NCBI RefSeq assembly: GCF_039530225.1
Contig: NZ_BAAAOH010000001.1
Coordinates: 3,348,001 to 3,412,000 of the forward strand
Length of the DNA: 64,000 nt
DNA from: Microbacterium pumilum
GTDB taxonomy: Bacteria > Actinomycetota > Actinomycetes > Actinomycetales > Microbacteriaceae
Direction of reading: 5' to 3'
Position numbers and translations under genes: made by a program. Every line of letters begins with the position of its first letter. Positions within the stretch are counted from its first letter, which is position 1. Under the pieces are notes generated by a model, which worked only from the letters and a program-made list of their open reading frames with translations, ran no database searches and was not told the origin of the DNA. Positions 16,924 to 25,623 of the stretch are shown one piece after another.

Positions 16924-17568
16924 TCAGCCGAGGCCGGTGACGAGGTTGATGATCGTGGCCAGGATGACAGCGCCGAAGAGATAGGCGAGGAACGTCTGTC
17001 CGAGTACGATCCGCCGCAGCTGGTTCGTCCTGAGACCGGTGTCCGCGACCTGGTAGGTCATTCCGAGAGCGAACGCCAAGTAGGCGAAGTCGGTGTACAC
17101 GGGGTCCTCGACTTGATTGAAGTCGATGCCGCCGACGGGATCCGAATAGTACACGCGGGCGATCCGCAGCATGTAATCGGCCTGTATGAGAGCCCAGGAT
17201 GACGCGACCGCGACCACGGCGATGCCGGCGAGTGAGTAGGACTCGAACGGAGGGACGATCCGGGTCTGGATGAGAACGACGGCCACGGCGCCGAGGCTCG
17301 CGACGCTTCCAATCATCACCGCGGTGATCCGGGCTATGACGAGTGCTGGGTCCTCACGCGTCGCGTGCTGGCGGGTCTCCGATGCATCCATGGGCCAAAC
17401 GAGCCGCAGGATCCAACTCACGCTGGTCGCGGCGACCCCGGCCCACCCCGCCAGGAAGCCCGCGGCGAGACCCAGGAACGGCGCGACGGCGACGGCCGCG
17501 AGGACGCCGACCGCGAGGGCGACGGTCAAGCGCAGAAGCGCCGACGCGCGCTTCGAGGACTCAGCCAT
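16924..17568 (-). CDS. DUF1345 family membrane protein
   Basis: A 214-residue integral membrane protein with about five hydrophobic segments and the DUF1345 hallmark YYSDPVGGIDFNQ followed by YTDFAYLAFALGMTYQVADT. The family is widespread in actinobacteria and proteobacteria and has no assigned function. It stands alone, divergent from the MFS exporter gene whose start is 108 bases away. Confidence 0.88.
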   Translation of the reverse strand: MAESSKRASALLRLTVALAVGVLAAVAVAPFLGLAAGFLAGWAGVAATSVSWILRLVWPMDASETRQHATREDPALVIARITAVMIGSVASLGAVAVVLIQTRIVPPFESYSLAGIAVVAVASSWALIQADYMLRIARVYYSDPVGGIDFNQVEDPVYTDFAYLAFALGMTYQVADTGLRTNQLRRIVLGQTFLAYLFGAVILATIINLVTGLG

Positions 17569-17676
17569 CCCCGAATGCTTCCACGCAATTCGGGAATGCC
17601 AGGTCAGGCGCGGCCGTTATCGTCGTTCGCGGGCACCTCGGTGCACCTGCCCACGCACACGACGAGGAGACGACCC

Positions 17677-19197
17677 ATGGCCGCCACCGACACGAATCCC
17701 GGCACCGACTCCATCAGCCTTCCCGCGACGAAAGCTCCTGCGCTCTCGCGCGAGCAGAACCGGGTGATCTGGCTGCTGCTCGCGGCCGCGTTCGTCGCGA
17801 TCCTCAACGAGACGACGATGGGCGTCGCGATCCCCCACCTGATGGTGGATCTGCAGATCACGGCGCTTCAGGCGCAGTGGCTGACCACATCGTTCATGCT
17901 GACGATGGCGATCGTGATCCCGATCACCGGATTCCTGCTGCAGCGGTTCACGACGCGCGCGATGTTCGTGACGGCCATGAGCCTCTTCTCGGCGGGAACA
18001 CTGATCGCGATGCTGGCGCCCGGATTCCCTGTGCTGCTCGTGGCGCGAGTGGTGCAGGCCTCGGGCACCGCGATCATGATGCCCCTGCTCATGACGACGA
18101 TCATGACTGTCGTTCCACCGCAGTCCCGCGGCCGGATGATGGGCCGGGTCAGCGTCGTGATCTCGCTCGCCCCCGCGATCGGCCCGACGCTCTCGGGCTT
18201 CCTCCTCGACACCGTCGGGTGGCGCGCGATCTTCGCCGTCGTGCTGCCGATCGCGCTGCTCGCGCTGGGCGTCGGCGCGCGCTGGATCCACAACCTCGGC
18301 GATACGATCAACGCCCCCATCGACGTCCTGTCGGTGATCCTTTCCGCACTGGGATTCGGCGGCATCGTCTACGGACTGAGCCAGATCGGTGGTGCCGCGG
18401 CGCATACGACGGATGCGGCCGAAGCGGCGGCGAGCGCCAATTCCACCATCGCGCTCGTGATCTCGCTGTCAGTGGGTGCGGTCGCGCTCGGGCTGTTCAT
18501 CTGGCGTCAGCTGCGACTGCAGAGGGTGGACGACGCGCTGCTCGATCTGCGGGTCTTCCTCTCGGCGAACTTCTCGCTGTCGATCGGTCAGATGGTGCTC
18601 CTCTCGATCGCCTTCTTCGGTGCCATCACCGTCATTCCGCTGTACATGCAGAACGTCCTCGAGGTCTCGGCCTTCGAGACCGGATTGGTGGTGCTGCCCG
18701 GCGCCCTCGTGATGGGCCTCACCGGTCCGTCCATCGGGCGGATCTACGACCGCTGGGGCAGCCGGGTGCTGCTCGTACCCGGATCGATCATCGCAAGCGC
18801 CACGCTGTGGGTCTTCACGACGTTCGACGAGACGACGCCTGTGTGGGCGGTCGCGGTGGCGCAGACCGTGCTCTCACTCGGACTCGCGATGTCGTTCACC
18901 CCGCTGTTCACGGCATCCCTCGCCTCGCTCGAGCGCCGCTTCTACTCCTACGGCTCGGCTGTCGTCGGCACGGTGCAGCAGGTCGCCGGCGCCGCCGGCA
19001 TCGCCCTGCTCATCGCGGTGTACTCGGCGGTGTCTGCCGACGCCTTCGCCGCCGGCGCCTCTCAGGTCGAGGCCGATGCGGCAGGCGCTCACATCGCCTT
19101 CATGATCGCCGCGATCGTGTCGGTCCCGCTGATCGTGGGGGCGTTCCTCATCCGCAAGCCCGACGAGGAGCCGTTCCCGCCCGTCGCCGCCCACTGA
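17677..19197 (+). CDS. MFS multidrug exporter, DHA2 family (14 membrane segments)
   Basis: A 506-residue drug/proton antiporter. The sequence AILNETTMGVAIPHLMVDL in the first segment and LVARVVQASGTAIMMPLL (motif C region) are typical of DHA2 exporters; the length and hydrophobic profile suit 14 segments. The ATG at 17677 follows GAGGAGAC by six bases. Such proteins extrude cationic or lipophilic drugs; the substrate is unknown. No TetR or MarR regulator is adjacent. Confidence 0.92.
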   Translation: MAATDTNPGTDSISLPATKAPALSREQNRVIWLLLAAAFVAILNETTMGVAIPHLMVDLQITALQAQWLTTSFMLTMAIVIPITGFLLQRFTTRAMFVTAMSLFSAGTLIAMLAPGFPVLLVARVVQASGTAIMMPLLMTTIMTVVPPQSRGRMMGRVSVVISLAPAIGPTLSGFLLDTVGWRAIFAVVLPIALLALGVGARWIHNLGDTINAPIDVLSVILSALGFGGIVYGLSQIGGAAAHTTDAAEAAASANSTIALVISLSVGAVALGLFIWRQLRLQRVDDALLDLRVFLSANFSLSIGQMVLLSIAFFGAITVIPLYMQNVLEVSAFETGLVVLPGALVMGLTGPSIGRIYDRWGSRVLLVPGSIIASATLWVFTTFDETTPVWAVAVAQTVLSLGLAMSFTPLFTASLASLERRFYSYGSAVVGTVQQVAGAAGIALLIAVYSAVSADAFAAGASQVEADAAGAHIAFMIAAIVSVPLIVGAFLIRKPDEEPFPPVAAH

Positions 19198-19291
19198 CCC
19201 GTCGCCGCTGATCGGCGCGGGCATCCCAGCGTGCGTGCCAAGCTGGTCGCACGCGCCGGAGTGCACTCGACCGGCCGGTGAGGAGGTCCCC

Positions 19292-19873
19292 ATGATCGTC
19301 GTCCCGCCCACGATCGACGAAGCCGAAGGTCACGCCGCCGAGATGTACGAGGGCGATCTCAGTGGCGACGGATTCGTCTACAGCCACACCCAGGTGATGG
19401 CGATCAATCCCGAGGCGCATCAGGCCTTCGAGGCTCTGATCGGCGCCATCGTGCCTTCCATCGGCGTGCGCGATTACGAGCTCGCCACCCTGGCCGCGGC
19501 GCGCGCCATCCGGTCACCGCACTGCCTGCTGGCCCACGGGCGCAAGACCCTGCGGGCGGGTGCGCTGAGCGCCGAGCAGCTGGAGCGCGTCGCGCTGGAC
19601 TACGAGACCGCGGGACTCGACGCGGCCGATGTTGCGGTCATGCGCTTCGCCGAGAAGCTGTCGACGGATGCCGCGGCCATGACCGATGCGGATTCCCAGT
19701 CGCTTCGCGACCACGGTTTCAGCGACCGGCAGATCCTCGACCTCGCACTCGCGGCGGGGGTGCGCAACCTGTTCAGCCGCACGCTCCAGGCGCTCGCGGT
19801 GCCTGTCGAAGACGTGCCGGGGCTCAGTCCCGAACTGACAGCAGCTCTGCTGTCGCCCGTCTCGGACCGATAG
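19292..19873 (+). CDS. Carboxymuconolactone decarboxylase family (AhpD-like) protein
   Basis: A 193-residue all-helical protein. Residues about 40-130 carry the family core with RDYELATLAAARAIRSPHCLLAHG; the typical AhpD pair CxxC...H is reduced to a single Cys followed by LLAHG, so a thiol-peroxidase partner role would differ from AhpD itself. AGGAGGT lies five bases before the ATG. Substrate unknown. Confidence 0.85.
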   Translation: MIVVPPTIDEAEGHAAEMYEGDLSGDGFVYSHTQVMAINPEAHQAFEALIGAIVPSIGVRDYELATLAAARAIRSPHCLLAHGRKTLRAGALSAEQLERVALDYETAGLDAADVAVMRFAEKLSTDAAAMTDADSQSLRDHGFSDRQILDLALAAGVRNLFSRTLQALAVPVEDVPGLSPELTAALLSPVSDR

Positions 19874-19879
19874 CGCGGA

Positions 19880-20014
19880 TCAGTCGATCGCGCAGGACGA
19901 GCCGCCGCAGCAGGATCCCGCGGACTCGACGACGGTCAACAGGTTCTTCTCATCACCGATGGGCTGCAGACCGATGGTCTGGAGGGTCGGCGCCGGATGC
20001 TGCGAAGTCGTCAT
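19880..20014 (-). CDS. Cys-rich 44-residue protein (CCGGSSC motif)
   Basis: A short gene missed by length filters. The protein starts MTTSQHPAPTLQTIGL and ends VVESAGSCCGGSSCAID; three Cys are packed in CCGGSSC near the C-terminus, suggesting metal or cluster binding or a thiol redox role. The ATG lies 6 bases after a TAGCAT box and lacks a Shine-Dalgarno sequence, the pattern of leaderless genes here. It ends 7 bases from the convergent AhpD-like gene. No name or function is recognised. Confidence 0.65.
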   Translation of the reverse strand: MTTSQHPAPTLQTIGLQPIGDEKNLLTVVESAGSCCGGSSCAID

Positions 20015-20020
20015 GGTTCG

Positions 20021-20026
20021 ATGCTA
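20021..20026 (-). promoter_or_regulatory. -10 box TAGCAT, leaderless promoter of the Cys-rich protein
   Basis: TAGCAT on the minus strand, followed by six bases and the ATG at 20014. Confidence 0.55.
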
Positions 20027-20064
20027 CCCGTCCGTGCCGGCGGCAGGCGGCATCCGGACTCTCC

Positions 20065-20070
20065 TAGGCT
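20065..20070 (+). promoter_or_regulatory. -10 box TAGGCT, leaderless promoter
   Basis: TAGGCT lies seven bases before the ATG at 20078. The divergent box for the Cys-rich gene is about 40 bases away, so the two promoters share a short region. Confidence 0.55.
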
Positions 20071-20077
20071 CGGCCCT

Positions 20078-20452
20078 ATGGACGATGCGCCCGCCTCGAT
20101 GCGCTGGTGCCTGAGCCGCCACGGCCCTGCGATCTGCACGCGCCCGATCGGTCACGCCGGGCTGCACAACCGGGCGGGAACCTCGCTGATGTGGTCGGAT
20201 CGTGAGGCCGATCCGGCGTTGTGTCCGGCGTCCGGCATGCCTGCGGTCGCCGCCGCCGAGTCGGCCGACGGGTTCCCGCACGGCCGTGCGCTCTGCCCGA
20301 CGTGCCTTGCATTCGTCCGGCTCACCGACGACGGCAGACTCTGGAACCACGACTCGTTCCGGGGCACCCGCAGCGAGGCCGAGAGCGCGCAGCGCGCCGA
20401 GTGGTTCAACTCCCACGGCTGGGACGACCCTGACGCCTCAGCTCTCCAGTAG
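20078..20452 (+). CDS. Conserved hypothetical protein with Cys/His pairs
   Basis: A 124-residue soluble protein. It has CLSRHGPAICTRPIGHAGLHNR near the start and LCPTC around residue 75, so four or more Cys and several His could bind zinc. Position of the start is set by the TAGGCT box seven bases upstream. Its 3' end overlaps the convergent fpg gene by 15 bases. No function is recognised. Confidence 0.7.
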   Translation: MDDAPASMRWCLSRHGPAICTRPIGHAGLHNRAGTSLMWSDREADPALCPASGMPAVAAAESADGFPHGRALCPTCLAFVRLTDDGRLWNHDSFRGTRSEAESAQRAEWFNSHGWDDPDASALQ

Positions 20453-21298
20453 CTCGCCGTTCGTCTGGCAGGTCGGGCAGTACTGCGCCGCCGCGCCCGA
20501 GAACACATACTCGTGGATCGTCCCCCCGCAGACCGGGCACGTCTCGCCGGTGCGCCGGTGCACGCGCAGCGCCGCATGCTTGGCCGCACGGAGTTCCGCA
20601 GGAGGGATGCCGCGACGGGCCGCTGTCGCGTCGAGCAGCACAGCCCGCATCGCGGTGAAGAGCCGCTCGACCTCTCCGGCCGAGAGAGACGCGGCATGCA
20701 CCACGGGCGAGAGGCGCGCGGCGTGGAGGATCTCGTCCGAGTAGGCGTTGCCGATGCCCGCGAGGGCGGTCTGGTCCTGCAGGAGTGCCTTGATCTGCTT
20801 GCGGCGTCCGGCCAGGATGCCGGCGAACTCCGCTTCGGTGAACTGCGGCGCGGTCGGGTCCGGACCGAGCTTCGCCACGGCCGGCACATCGTCGGGCGCC
20901 TTCACGACGTGGATCGTGAGGGCCTTCCACTGGCCGGCATCCGTGAGATCGAAGCCGGGGCCGGAGGATCCGGCCGAGAGACGCACGCGTGCCATCAGCG
21001 TCGCATCGCCCGCCCGCTTGAGGTCGCCGGGCGCCGAGTCGTGCCACAGCACCCAGCCGTCGTGGCCGAAATGAACGATGACGTGCAGGATGCCGGCATC
21101 CGTCGTCTCGACCGCGAAATCGAGCATCTTCGCGATGCGGGTGACGCCGGAGATGCGTCCGCCGAGCAAGACGCCGATCGGTGGAGACTGCGTCTTGAGC
21201 GCCTTCGGCAGGAGCACGTCGACCGTGCGGACGGCGGCAGCCGTCGTGCGCGCATCGAGGAAGTTCGCGAGCTCCTGGACCTCTGGGGACTCCGGCAT
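20438..21298 (-). CDS. Fpg/Nei family DNA glycosylase/AP lyase
   Basis: A 286-residue base excision repair enzyme. It starts MPESPEV, giving the catalytic N-terminal Pro and the Glu next to it after Met removal. The helix-two-turn-helix segment is DQTALAGIGNAYSDEILHAARL and the C-terminal zinc finger is CPVCGG...YCPTCQ. It removes oxidised purines or pyrimidines; the divergence from canonical MutM suggests an Nei2- or Fpg2-like paralog rather than the main 8-oxoG glycosylase, but this is not certain. The upstream frame is open but unlike the family. Confidence 0.9.
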   Translation of the reverse strand: MPESPEVQELANFLDARTTAAAVRTVDVLLPKALKTQSPPIGVLLGGRISGVTRIAKMLDFAVETTDAGILHVIVHFGHDGWVLWHDSAPGDLKRAGDATLMARVRLSAGSSGPGFDLTDAGQWKALTIHVVKAPDDVPAVAKLGPDPTAPQFTEAEFAGILAGRRKQIKALLQDQTALAGIGNAYSDEILHAARLSPVVHAASLSAGEVERLFTAMRAVLLDATAARRGIPPAELRAAKHAALRVHRRTGETCPVCGGTIHEYVFSGAAAQYCPTCQTNGELLES

Positions 21299-21437
21299 GC
21301 GCCCATGATTCCACGAACGGCGACGCCGTAGCCTCGCACCGTGGCCGACGCCGCGCTCACCGGTTCCGCGCGGCCGATCGTCGCGACGCGCGGGGCCCCG
21401 CAGTGGAGCTGCCGGGGTCGGCGTGGAGCGGGCGAAG

Positions 21438-22916
21438 TCAGTTGACGGCTGAGGTGAGTCGTGCGATCCCGTCGAGGAAGGTGGCTTTGCCGGGTTCGCG
21501 TTTCCATTCCTCGAGCGTGAGCTGGCGGCCGGCATCCCGGTAGCCCTGCTCCACCTCCCGCATCCCGGCGACGAACGACTCGCCGAGCACCATCAGCGAG
21601 ACCTCCATGTTGAGGCTGAACGAGCGGATGTCCATGTTGGATGATCCGATCACGGCGATGTCGTCGTCGATCGAGAAATGCTTCGAGTGGAGGATGTAGG
21701 GCGCGGGGTAGAGGAAGATCTTCACGCCCGCCTCGAGCAGCGCATCGTAGTACGACCGCTGGGCGTGATACACGAGCCCCTGGTCGCCGATCTCGGACAC
21801 GAACAGCTGCACCTCGAGGCCCCGCTGGCAGGCCGTGGTGATCGCGTAGACCATGGCCTCGTCGGGCACGAAGTACGGCGACGTGAGGATCACCTTCTCG
21901 GTCGCACCGTAGATCAGCGACAGGAACAGTCGCAGATTGTTCTCGGTCTGGTAGCCGGGGCCGGACGGCACCACCTGGCACACGAGGGCATCCGCCGACG
22001 TGCTGGCGACGACGTCCTTCGCCGGCAGGTGCTCGGTGTCGAGCAGGTTCTCACCCGTCTCGATGAGCCAGTCCGAGAGGAAGACCGCGTTCACGGATGC
22101 GACGACGGGCCCCGTGAGCCGGGTGACGAGCTCCTGCCACTTCAGGCCGCGCTTGATGTTCTTCTCGGAGTTGTACGTGCGGTCGATCAGGTTCTGCGAA
22201 CCCAGGAACGCGACCCTGCCGTCGACCACGACGATCTTGCGGTGATTGCGGAGGTCCGGGCGCTGGTACTTGCCCTTGAAAGGCATCACCGGGAGCATCC
22301 ACTCCCACTTCACCCCTATCCGGTCCAGCTCGGCGAAGGTCTCCTTCGAATGCGCCATCTTGCGCGATGAGATGTGGTCGGCGAGCAGCCTCACACTCAC
22401 ACCGCGCGCGACCGCCTGCTCCATCGCGGAGAAGAACCGACGAGTGGTGTCATCCCACGACACGATGAAGAACTCGACGTGCACCCACTTCTGCGCCCTT
22501 TCGATCTCGGCCGCCATCGCGTCGATGGACGCCTGATAGTCGCCGTACAGTGTCGCGTCGTTGCCGCCGAGCGCGGGCAGGGCCGTGAGATCCTCATTCT
22601 GCTGCGCGATCCGCTGGAACCACCGCGGCCACGTCGACTCGTCGGCGATGACGCTGCCGGCGTTCGCCGCCCGCCCTTTGATGAGCGAGTCGATGCGCGC
22701 CTGTTCGTCCCGCCTCTTCTTCGGCAGGCGGAAGTTGCCGATGAGCAGGAACAGCAGAATGCCGACGAAAGGTATGAGGAAGATGGCGAGCAGCCAGGCC
22801 ATCGCAGCGGTCGGCTTGCGGTGTCGGGGGATGAAGATCAGCGCCAGGACCTTGATCGCGAGATCCGCGAAGAAGGCGATGGCCCAGATCAGATTGGCGA
22901 GGAGGGTGCCGTCCAT
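21438..22916 (-). CDS. cls: Cardiolipin synthase (phospholipase D family)
   Basis: A 492-residue membrane enzyme joining phosphatidylglycerol molecules to cardiolipin. Two N-terminal membrane segments (residues about 5-25 and 38-60) are followed by two HKD motifs: HRKIVVVDGRVAFLGSQN and HSKHFSIDDDIAVIGSSNMD. Length and order match bacterial ClsA. A TAGCCT box lies nine bases upstream of the ATG. A hairpin between it and the following SMP-30 gene suggests separate transcripts. Confidence 0.95.
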   Translation of the reverse strand: MDGTLLANLIWAIAFFADLAIKVLALIFIPRHRKPTAAMAWLLAIFLIPFVGILLFLLIGNFRLPKKRRDEQARIDSLIKGRAANAGSVIADESTWPRWFQRIAQQNEDLTALPALGGNDATLYGDYQASIDAMAAEIERAQKWVHVEFFIVSWDDTTRRFFSAMEQAVARGVSVRLLADHISSRKMAHSKETFAELDRIGVKWEWMLPVMPFKGKYQRPDLRNHRKIVVVDGRVAFLGSQNLIDRTYNSEKNIKRGLKWQELVTRLTGPVVASVNAVFLSDWLIETGENLLDTEHLPAKDVVASTSADALVCQVVPSGPGYQTENNLRLFLSLIYGATEKVILTSPYFVPDEAMVYAITTACQRGLEVQLFVSEIGDQGLVYHAQRSYYDALLEAGVKIFLYPAPYILHSKHFSIDDDIAVIGSSNMDIRSFSLNMEVSLMVLGESFVAGMREVEQGYRDAGRQLTLEEWKREPGKATFLDGIARLTSAVN

Positions 22917-22925
22917 AATGCGGTC

Positions 22926-22931
22926 AGGCTA
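22926..22931 (-). promoter_or_regulatory. -10 box TAGCCT upstream of cls
   Basis: TAGCCT on the minus strand ends nine bases before the ATG at 22916, giving a leaderless or nearly leaderless message. Confidence 0.5.
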
Positions 22932-22978
22932 TCGGCATCCTGGTCGCCGCGAGCACCACGCGGCCGTAACACTCCGGC

Positions 22979-23002
22979 GCGCACCCGCCCGCGCGGGTGC
23001 GC
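22979..23002 (-). terminator. Hairpin terminator after the SMP-30 gene
   Basis: GCGCACCCGC (22979-22988) and GCGGGTGCGC (22993-23002) form a perfect 10-bp stem with a 4-base loop, eight bases beyond the stop codon of the SMP-30 family gene. Confidence 0.6.
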
Positions 23003-23009
23003 TGGGGTC

Positions 23010-23927
23010 TCAGCCGACCGGCATCCCGTCGTCCACAGCGGGTACATGCCCGTCGAGGACGGATGCCGCGACCCGCGCGGAGGGGACGCCACGGACGCCC
23101 GGGCGAGCCGTGAACAGCCGCCCCGAGTCCGGGTAGCCGACGACGTCCAGCGTCCCGTGGTCGTCGGATGCCGTCGTGATCACGAGCACATCGAGATCCG
23201 GCCCGGCGAATGCGACGCTCGAAGTGAACGGTGCCGCGACATCGAGGCGATCGACGACGGCCCCATCGGGCGAGAACCGCAGCACGGCGCCCTCCCCCCA
23301 GACCGCCACCCAGAGGTGGTCCTCCGCATCGATGCAGATGCCGTCGGGACTCCCGGCATCCAGCGTCGCGAAGGGCGTCCACTCGCCGGAGGACCCCGCC
23401 GTCGAGTCATGATCACGCATCCGGATGACGGCGGTCAGCGTGTCGACGCTGTACATGCGCGATCCGTCAGACGTCCAGGCGAGGCCGTTCGACAGCGTCA
23501 GATCGTCGTCGACCACCTCGACGTCTGCGCCGTGCACCCGGAACAGCTGCTCGGCGGACGAATGTCCCGACAGGCTCATCGTGCCGACCACATAGCGACC
23601 CGAGGGGTCCGCCTTGCCGTCGTTGAAGCGGCGGCGCGCATCCTCGAAGAGCGGCGGACCGGCGCGGCGCGACCCGTCTGGTGAGACCCGCACGAGCCGA
23701 TCCAGCGCCGCCACGAGAAGGTCGTCCGCCTCCGTCAGAGCGACCGCCCCGACCATGGTCGGGAAATGCAGCTCGTCTACGATGCTGATCCGGTCGTCGT
23801 CGCCGAGCGATCCGATGAGCACGTCGCCGGCGAGGATGTCCACCCACAGCAGACGCTGGGTTCGGTCATCCCACACCGGCCCCTCGGCGAGACGGAAGGC
23901 GCGGTCTGTCGCAGGCGTCGCGATCAC
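23010..23927 (-). CDS. SMP-30/gluconolactonase family protein
   Basis: A 305-residue six-bladed beta-propeller enzyme. LAEGPVWDDRTQRLLWVDI carries the Glu metal ligand; RFNDGKADPSGRYVVGTM and SNGLAWTSDGSRMYSVDT carry the Asn and Asp ligands of the calcium or zinc site. These enzymes hydrolyse sugar lactones; the exact substrate is open. AAGGACAG stands upstream of the GTG start. It ends in a hairpin. Confidence 0.9.
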   Translation of the reverse strand: MIATPATDRAFRLAEGPVWDDRTQRLLWVDILAGDVLIGSLGDDDRISIVDELHFPTMVGAVALTEADDLLVAALDRLVRVSPDGSRRAGPPLFEDARRRFNDGKADPSGRYVVGTMSLSGHSSAEQLFRVHGADVEVVDDDLTLSNGLAWTSDGSRMYSVDTLTAVIRMRDHDSTAGSSGEWTPFATLDAGSPDGICIDAEDHLWVAVWGEGAVLRFSPDGAVVDRLDVAAPFTSSVAFAGPDLDVLVITTASDDHGTLDVVGYPDSGRLFTARPGVRGVPSARVAASVLDGHVPAVDDGMPVG

Positions 23928-24164
23928 GTGGTCTGTCCTTCGATGGGATGCGGATACAGGATTCCGGGTGCTCCACAGGGTAGTTCGTCCCGTGGGGAGG
24001 TCGAAGAACGCCGAGTACGGGCATGCCGAGATTGCTGAGCGTTCGACGGGAACATCACGACACCGGACGGCGGCGGTTGGCAGAGGTGTAGCCTGACGCT
24101 AAGTGCCCCGGACCCCGGCTTTCCGACACGCGATGCGCGTCGGAGTCGCGAACGGTCGGGGCCC

Positions 24165-25259
24165 ATGGCTACTCTGCTCACCACCTCCACAACATCGCCC
24201 GTTCCGCGCGCTGTTCGTACACCATCGAACAAGGACTTCACCGAGCTGGCCAAGGCGGTCGGCGCCTCCGGCTATATGCGGCGGCGCTACGGCTACTACT
24301 GGACGCGGCTCATCGCCGCCCCCGTGGCCATCGCGGTCGCCCTCGTCGTCTTCGTCCTCGTCGGCGACACGTGGTGGCAGCTGTTCACCGCCGCCGCGCT
24401 GGCGATCATCTTCACTCAGGTCGCGATGCTCGGGCATGACGCCGCACACCGTCAGATCTTCCGATCCGGGCGATGGAACGACTGGACGACGCTGGTGATC
24501 GGCAATCTGCTCGTCGGCATGAGCTATGGATGGTGGCAGCACAAGCACACGCGTCACCATGCGAACCCGAACAAGATCGGGTCGGACCCCGACATCGATC
24601 TGCCGGTGATCTCCGTCACCCCAGCGCAGGCGTCGCGGCGCTCGCGCGGCGCGCTCGGCTGGGTCATGGCCCACCAGGGGGTCTTCTTCTTCCCCATCCT
24701 GCTGCTCGAAGGCCTGTCGCTGCACGCATCGAGCGTGCGACGGGTGTTCTCACCCGAGCCGCTGCGGCGGCGGCCCGCCGAGATCGCGTTCATCCTGATC
24801 CGTCTGGGCGGCTTCCTCACCTTGGTGTTCCTCATACTGTCGCCCGGCATCGCGTTCGTCTTCCTTGCGGTGCAACTCGGCCTCTTCGGCTTCTACATGG
24901 GCATGTCGTTCGCTCCGAACCACAAGGGCATGCCGCTCGTGCCCAAGGACATGAAGCTCGATTTCCTTCGTCGCCAGGTGATGATGAGTCGCAACATCGC
25001 GGGAAGCCGTGTGCTCGACACCGCGATGGGTGGACTGAACTACCAGATCGAGCACCACCTGTTCCCGTCCATGCCGCGGCCGCACCTCCGGGCCGCATCG
25101 CCGATGATCGCGGAGTACTGCCGCGCACACGGGGTGCCCTACATGGAGACAGGGCTCTTCGAGTCGTACGGGATCGTGGTCCGCTACATAAACCGCGTCG
25201 GCCTGGGCGAGCGCGATCCCTTCGAGTGCCCGATGGTTGCACAGCGACAGTCCGTCTGA
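24165..25259 (+). CDS. Membrane fatty acid desaturase (acyl-lipid or acyl-CoA)
   Basis: A 364-residue di-iron membrane desaturase. The three histidine boxes are complete: HDAAH, HKHTRHH and QIEHH; four membrane segments flank them. The set resembles actinobacterial linoleoyl-CoA/acyl-CoA desaturases such as DesA3. A TAGCCT box at 24089-24094 would give a leader of about 65 bases; the 237-base gap before the gene holds no other feature I can support. A strong hairpin follows the stop codon. Redox partner genes are not adjacent. It probably adjusts membrane fluidity. Confidence 0.92.
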   Translation: MATLLTTSTTSPVPRAVRTPSNKDFTELAKAVGASGYMRRRYGYYWTRLIAAPVAIAVALVVFVLVGDTWWQLFTAAALAIIFTQVAMLGHDAAHRQIFRSGRWNDWTTLVIGNLLVGMSYGWWQHKHTRHHANPNKIGSDPDIDLPVISVTPAQASRRSRGALGWVMAHQGVFFFPILLLEGLSLHASSVRRVFSPEPLRRRPAEIAFILIRLGGFLTLVFLILSPGIAFVFLAVQLGLFGFYMGMSFAPNHKGMPLVPKDMKLDFLRRQVMMSRNIAGSRVLDTAMGGLNYQIEHHLFPSMPRPHLRAASPMIAEYCRAHGVPYMETGLFESYGIVVRYINRVGLGERDPFECPMVAQRQSV

Positions 25260-25264
25260 CCCGC

Positions 25265-25314
25265 CCCGCGTCGGCGCCGTCTGCACCCTCCCCCAGGTCC
25301 GGCGCCGACGCGGG
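25265..25314 (+). terminator. Strong hairpin terminator after the desaturase gene
   Basis: Perfect 15-bp stem, 25265-25279 with 25300-25314 (CCCGCGTCGGCGCCG and its complement), 20-base loop, six bases after the stop codon. Confidence 0.7.
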
Positions 25315-25424
25315 TGTACGCGTGGCGTGCGGATGCGCCGCGCATCGTGTGCGCGTGTCAACCCCGGCGACGGATGCGGGTATCGGACGTAGCGTCGCGG
25401 TAGGACAGATCCCACGGAGGAACC

Positions 25425-25610
25425 ATGGCCCAGTCAGACAGCGAGAGTCCCGTCCAGGCGGAGGACGAGCCGCAGGAGGCCGGTGAGACGACCGAAAAGC
25501 CCGGCGGACTCGGTCAGGACGGCACGATCCCCGCGCACCCGGGCGGTGTCGCAGCCGGTCACACCGGAACGGCGTCGACCTTCGAACCCGAAGAGGACGA
25601 GCAGGCCTGA
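25425..25610 (+). CDS. Small acidic hypothetical protein
   Basis: A 61-residue, strongly acidic and Gly/Glu-rich protein with no hydrophobic segment, predicted to be disordered. A perfect GGAGG lies five bases before the ATG, which supports translation. Similar short acidic proteins are common in Microbacteriaceae without assigned role. It ends 13 bases before the convergent phosphoesterase pseudogene. Confidence 0.75.
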   Translation: MAQSDSESPVQAEDEPQEAGETTEKPGGLGQDGTIPAHPGGVAAGHTGTASTFEPEEDEQA

Positions 25611-25623
25611 TCCCGCCCGGCCC

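Noticed and set aside
14932..17202. 756-codon plus-strand frame over the ABC exporter
   Set aside because: Antisense shadow; the opposite strand has every ABC motif.
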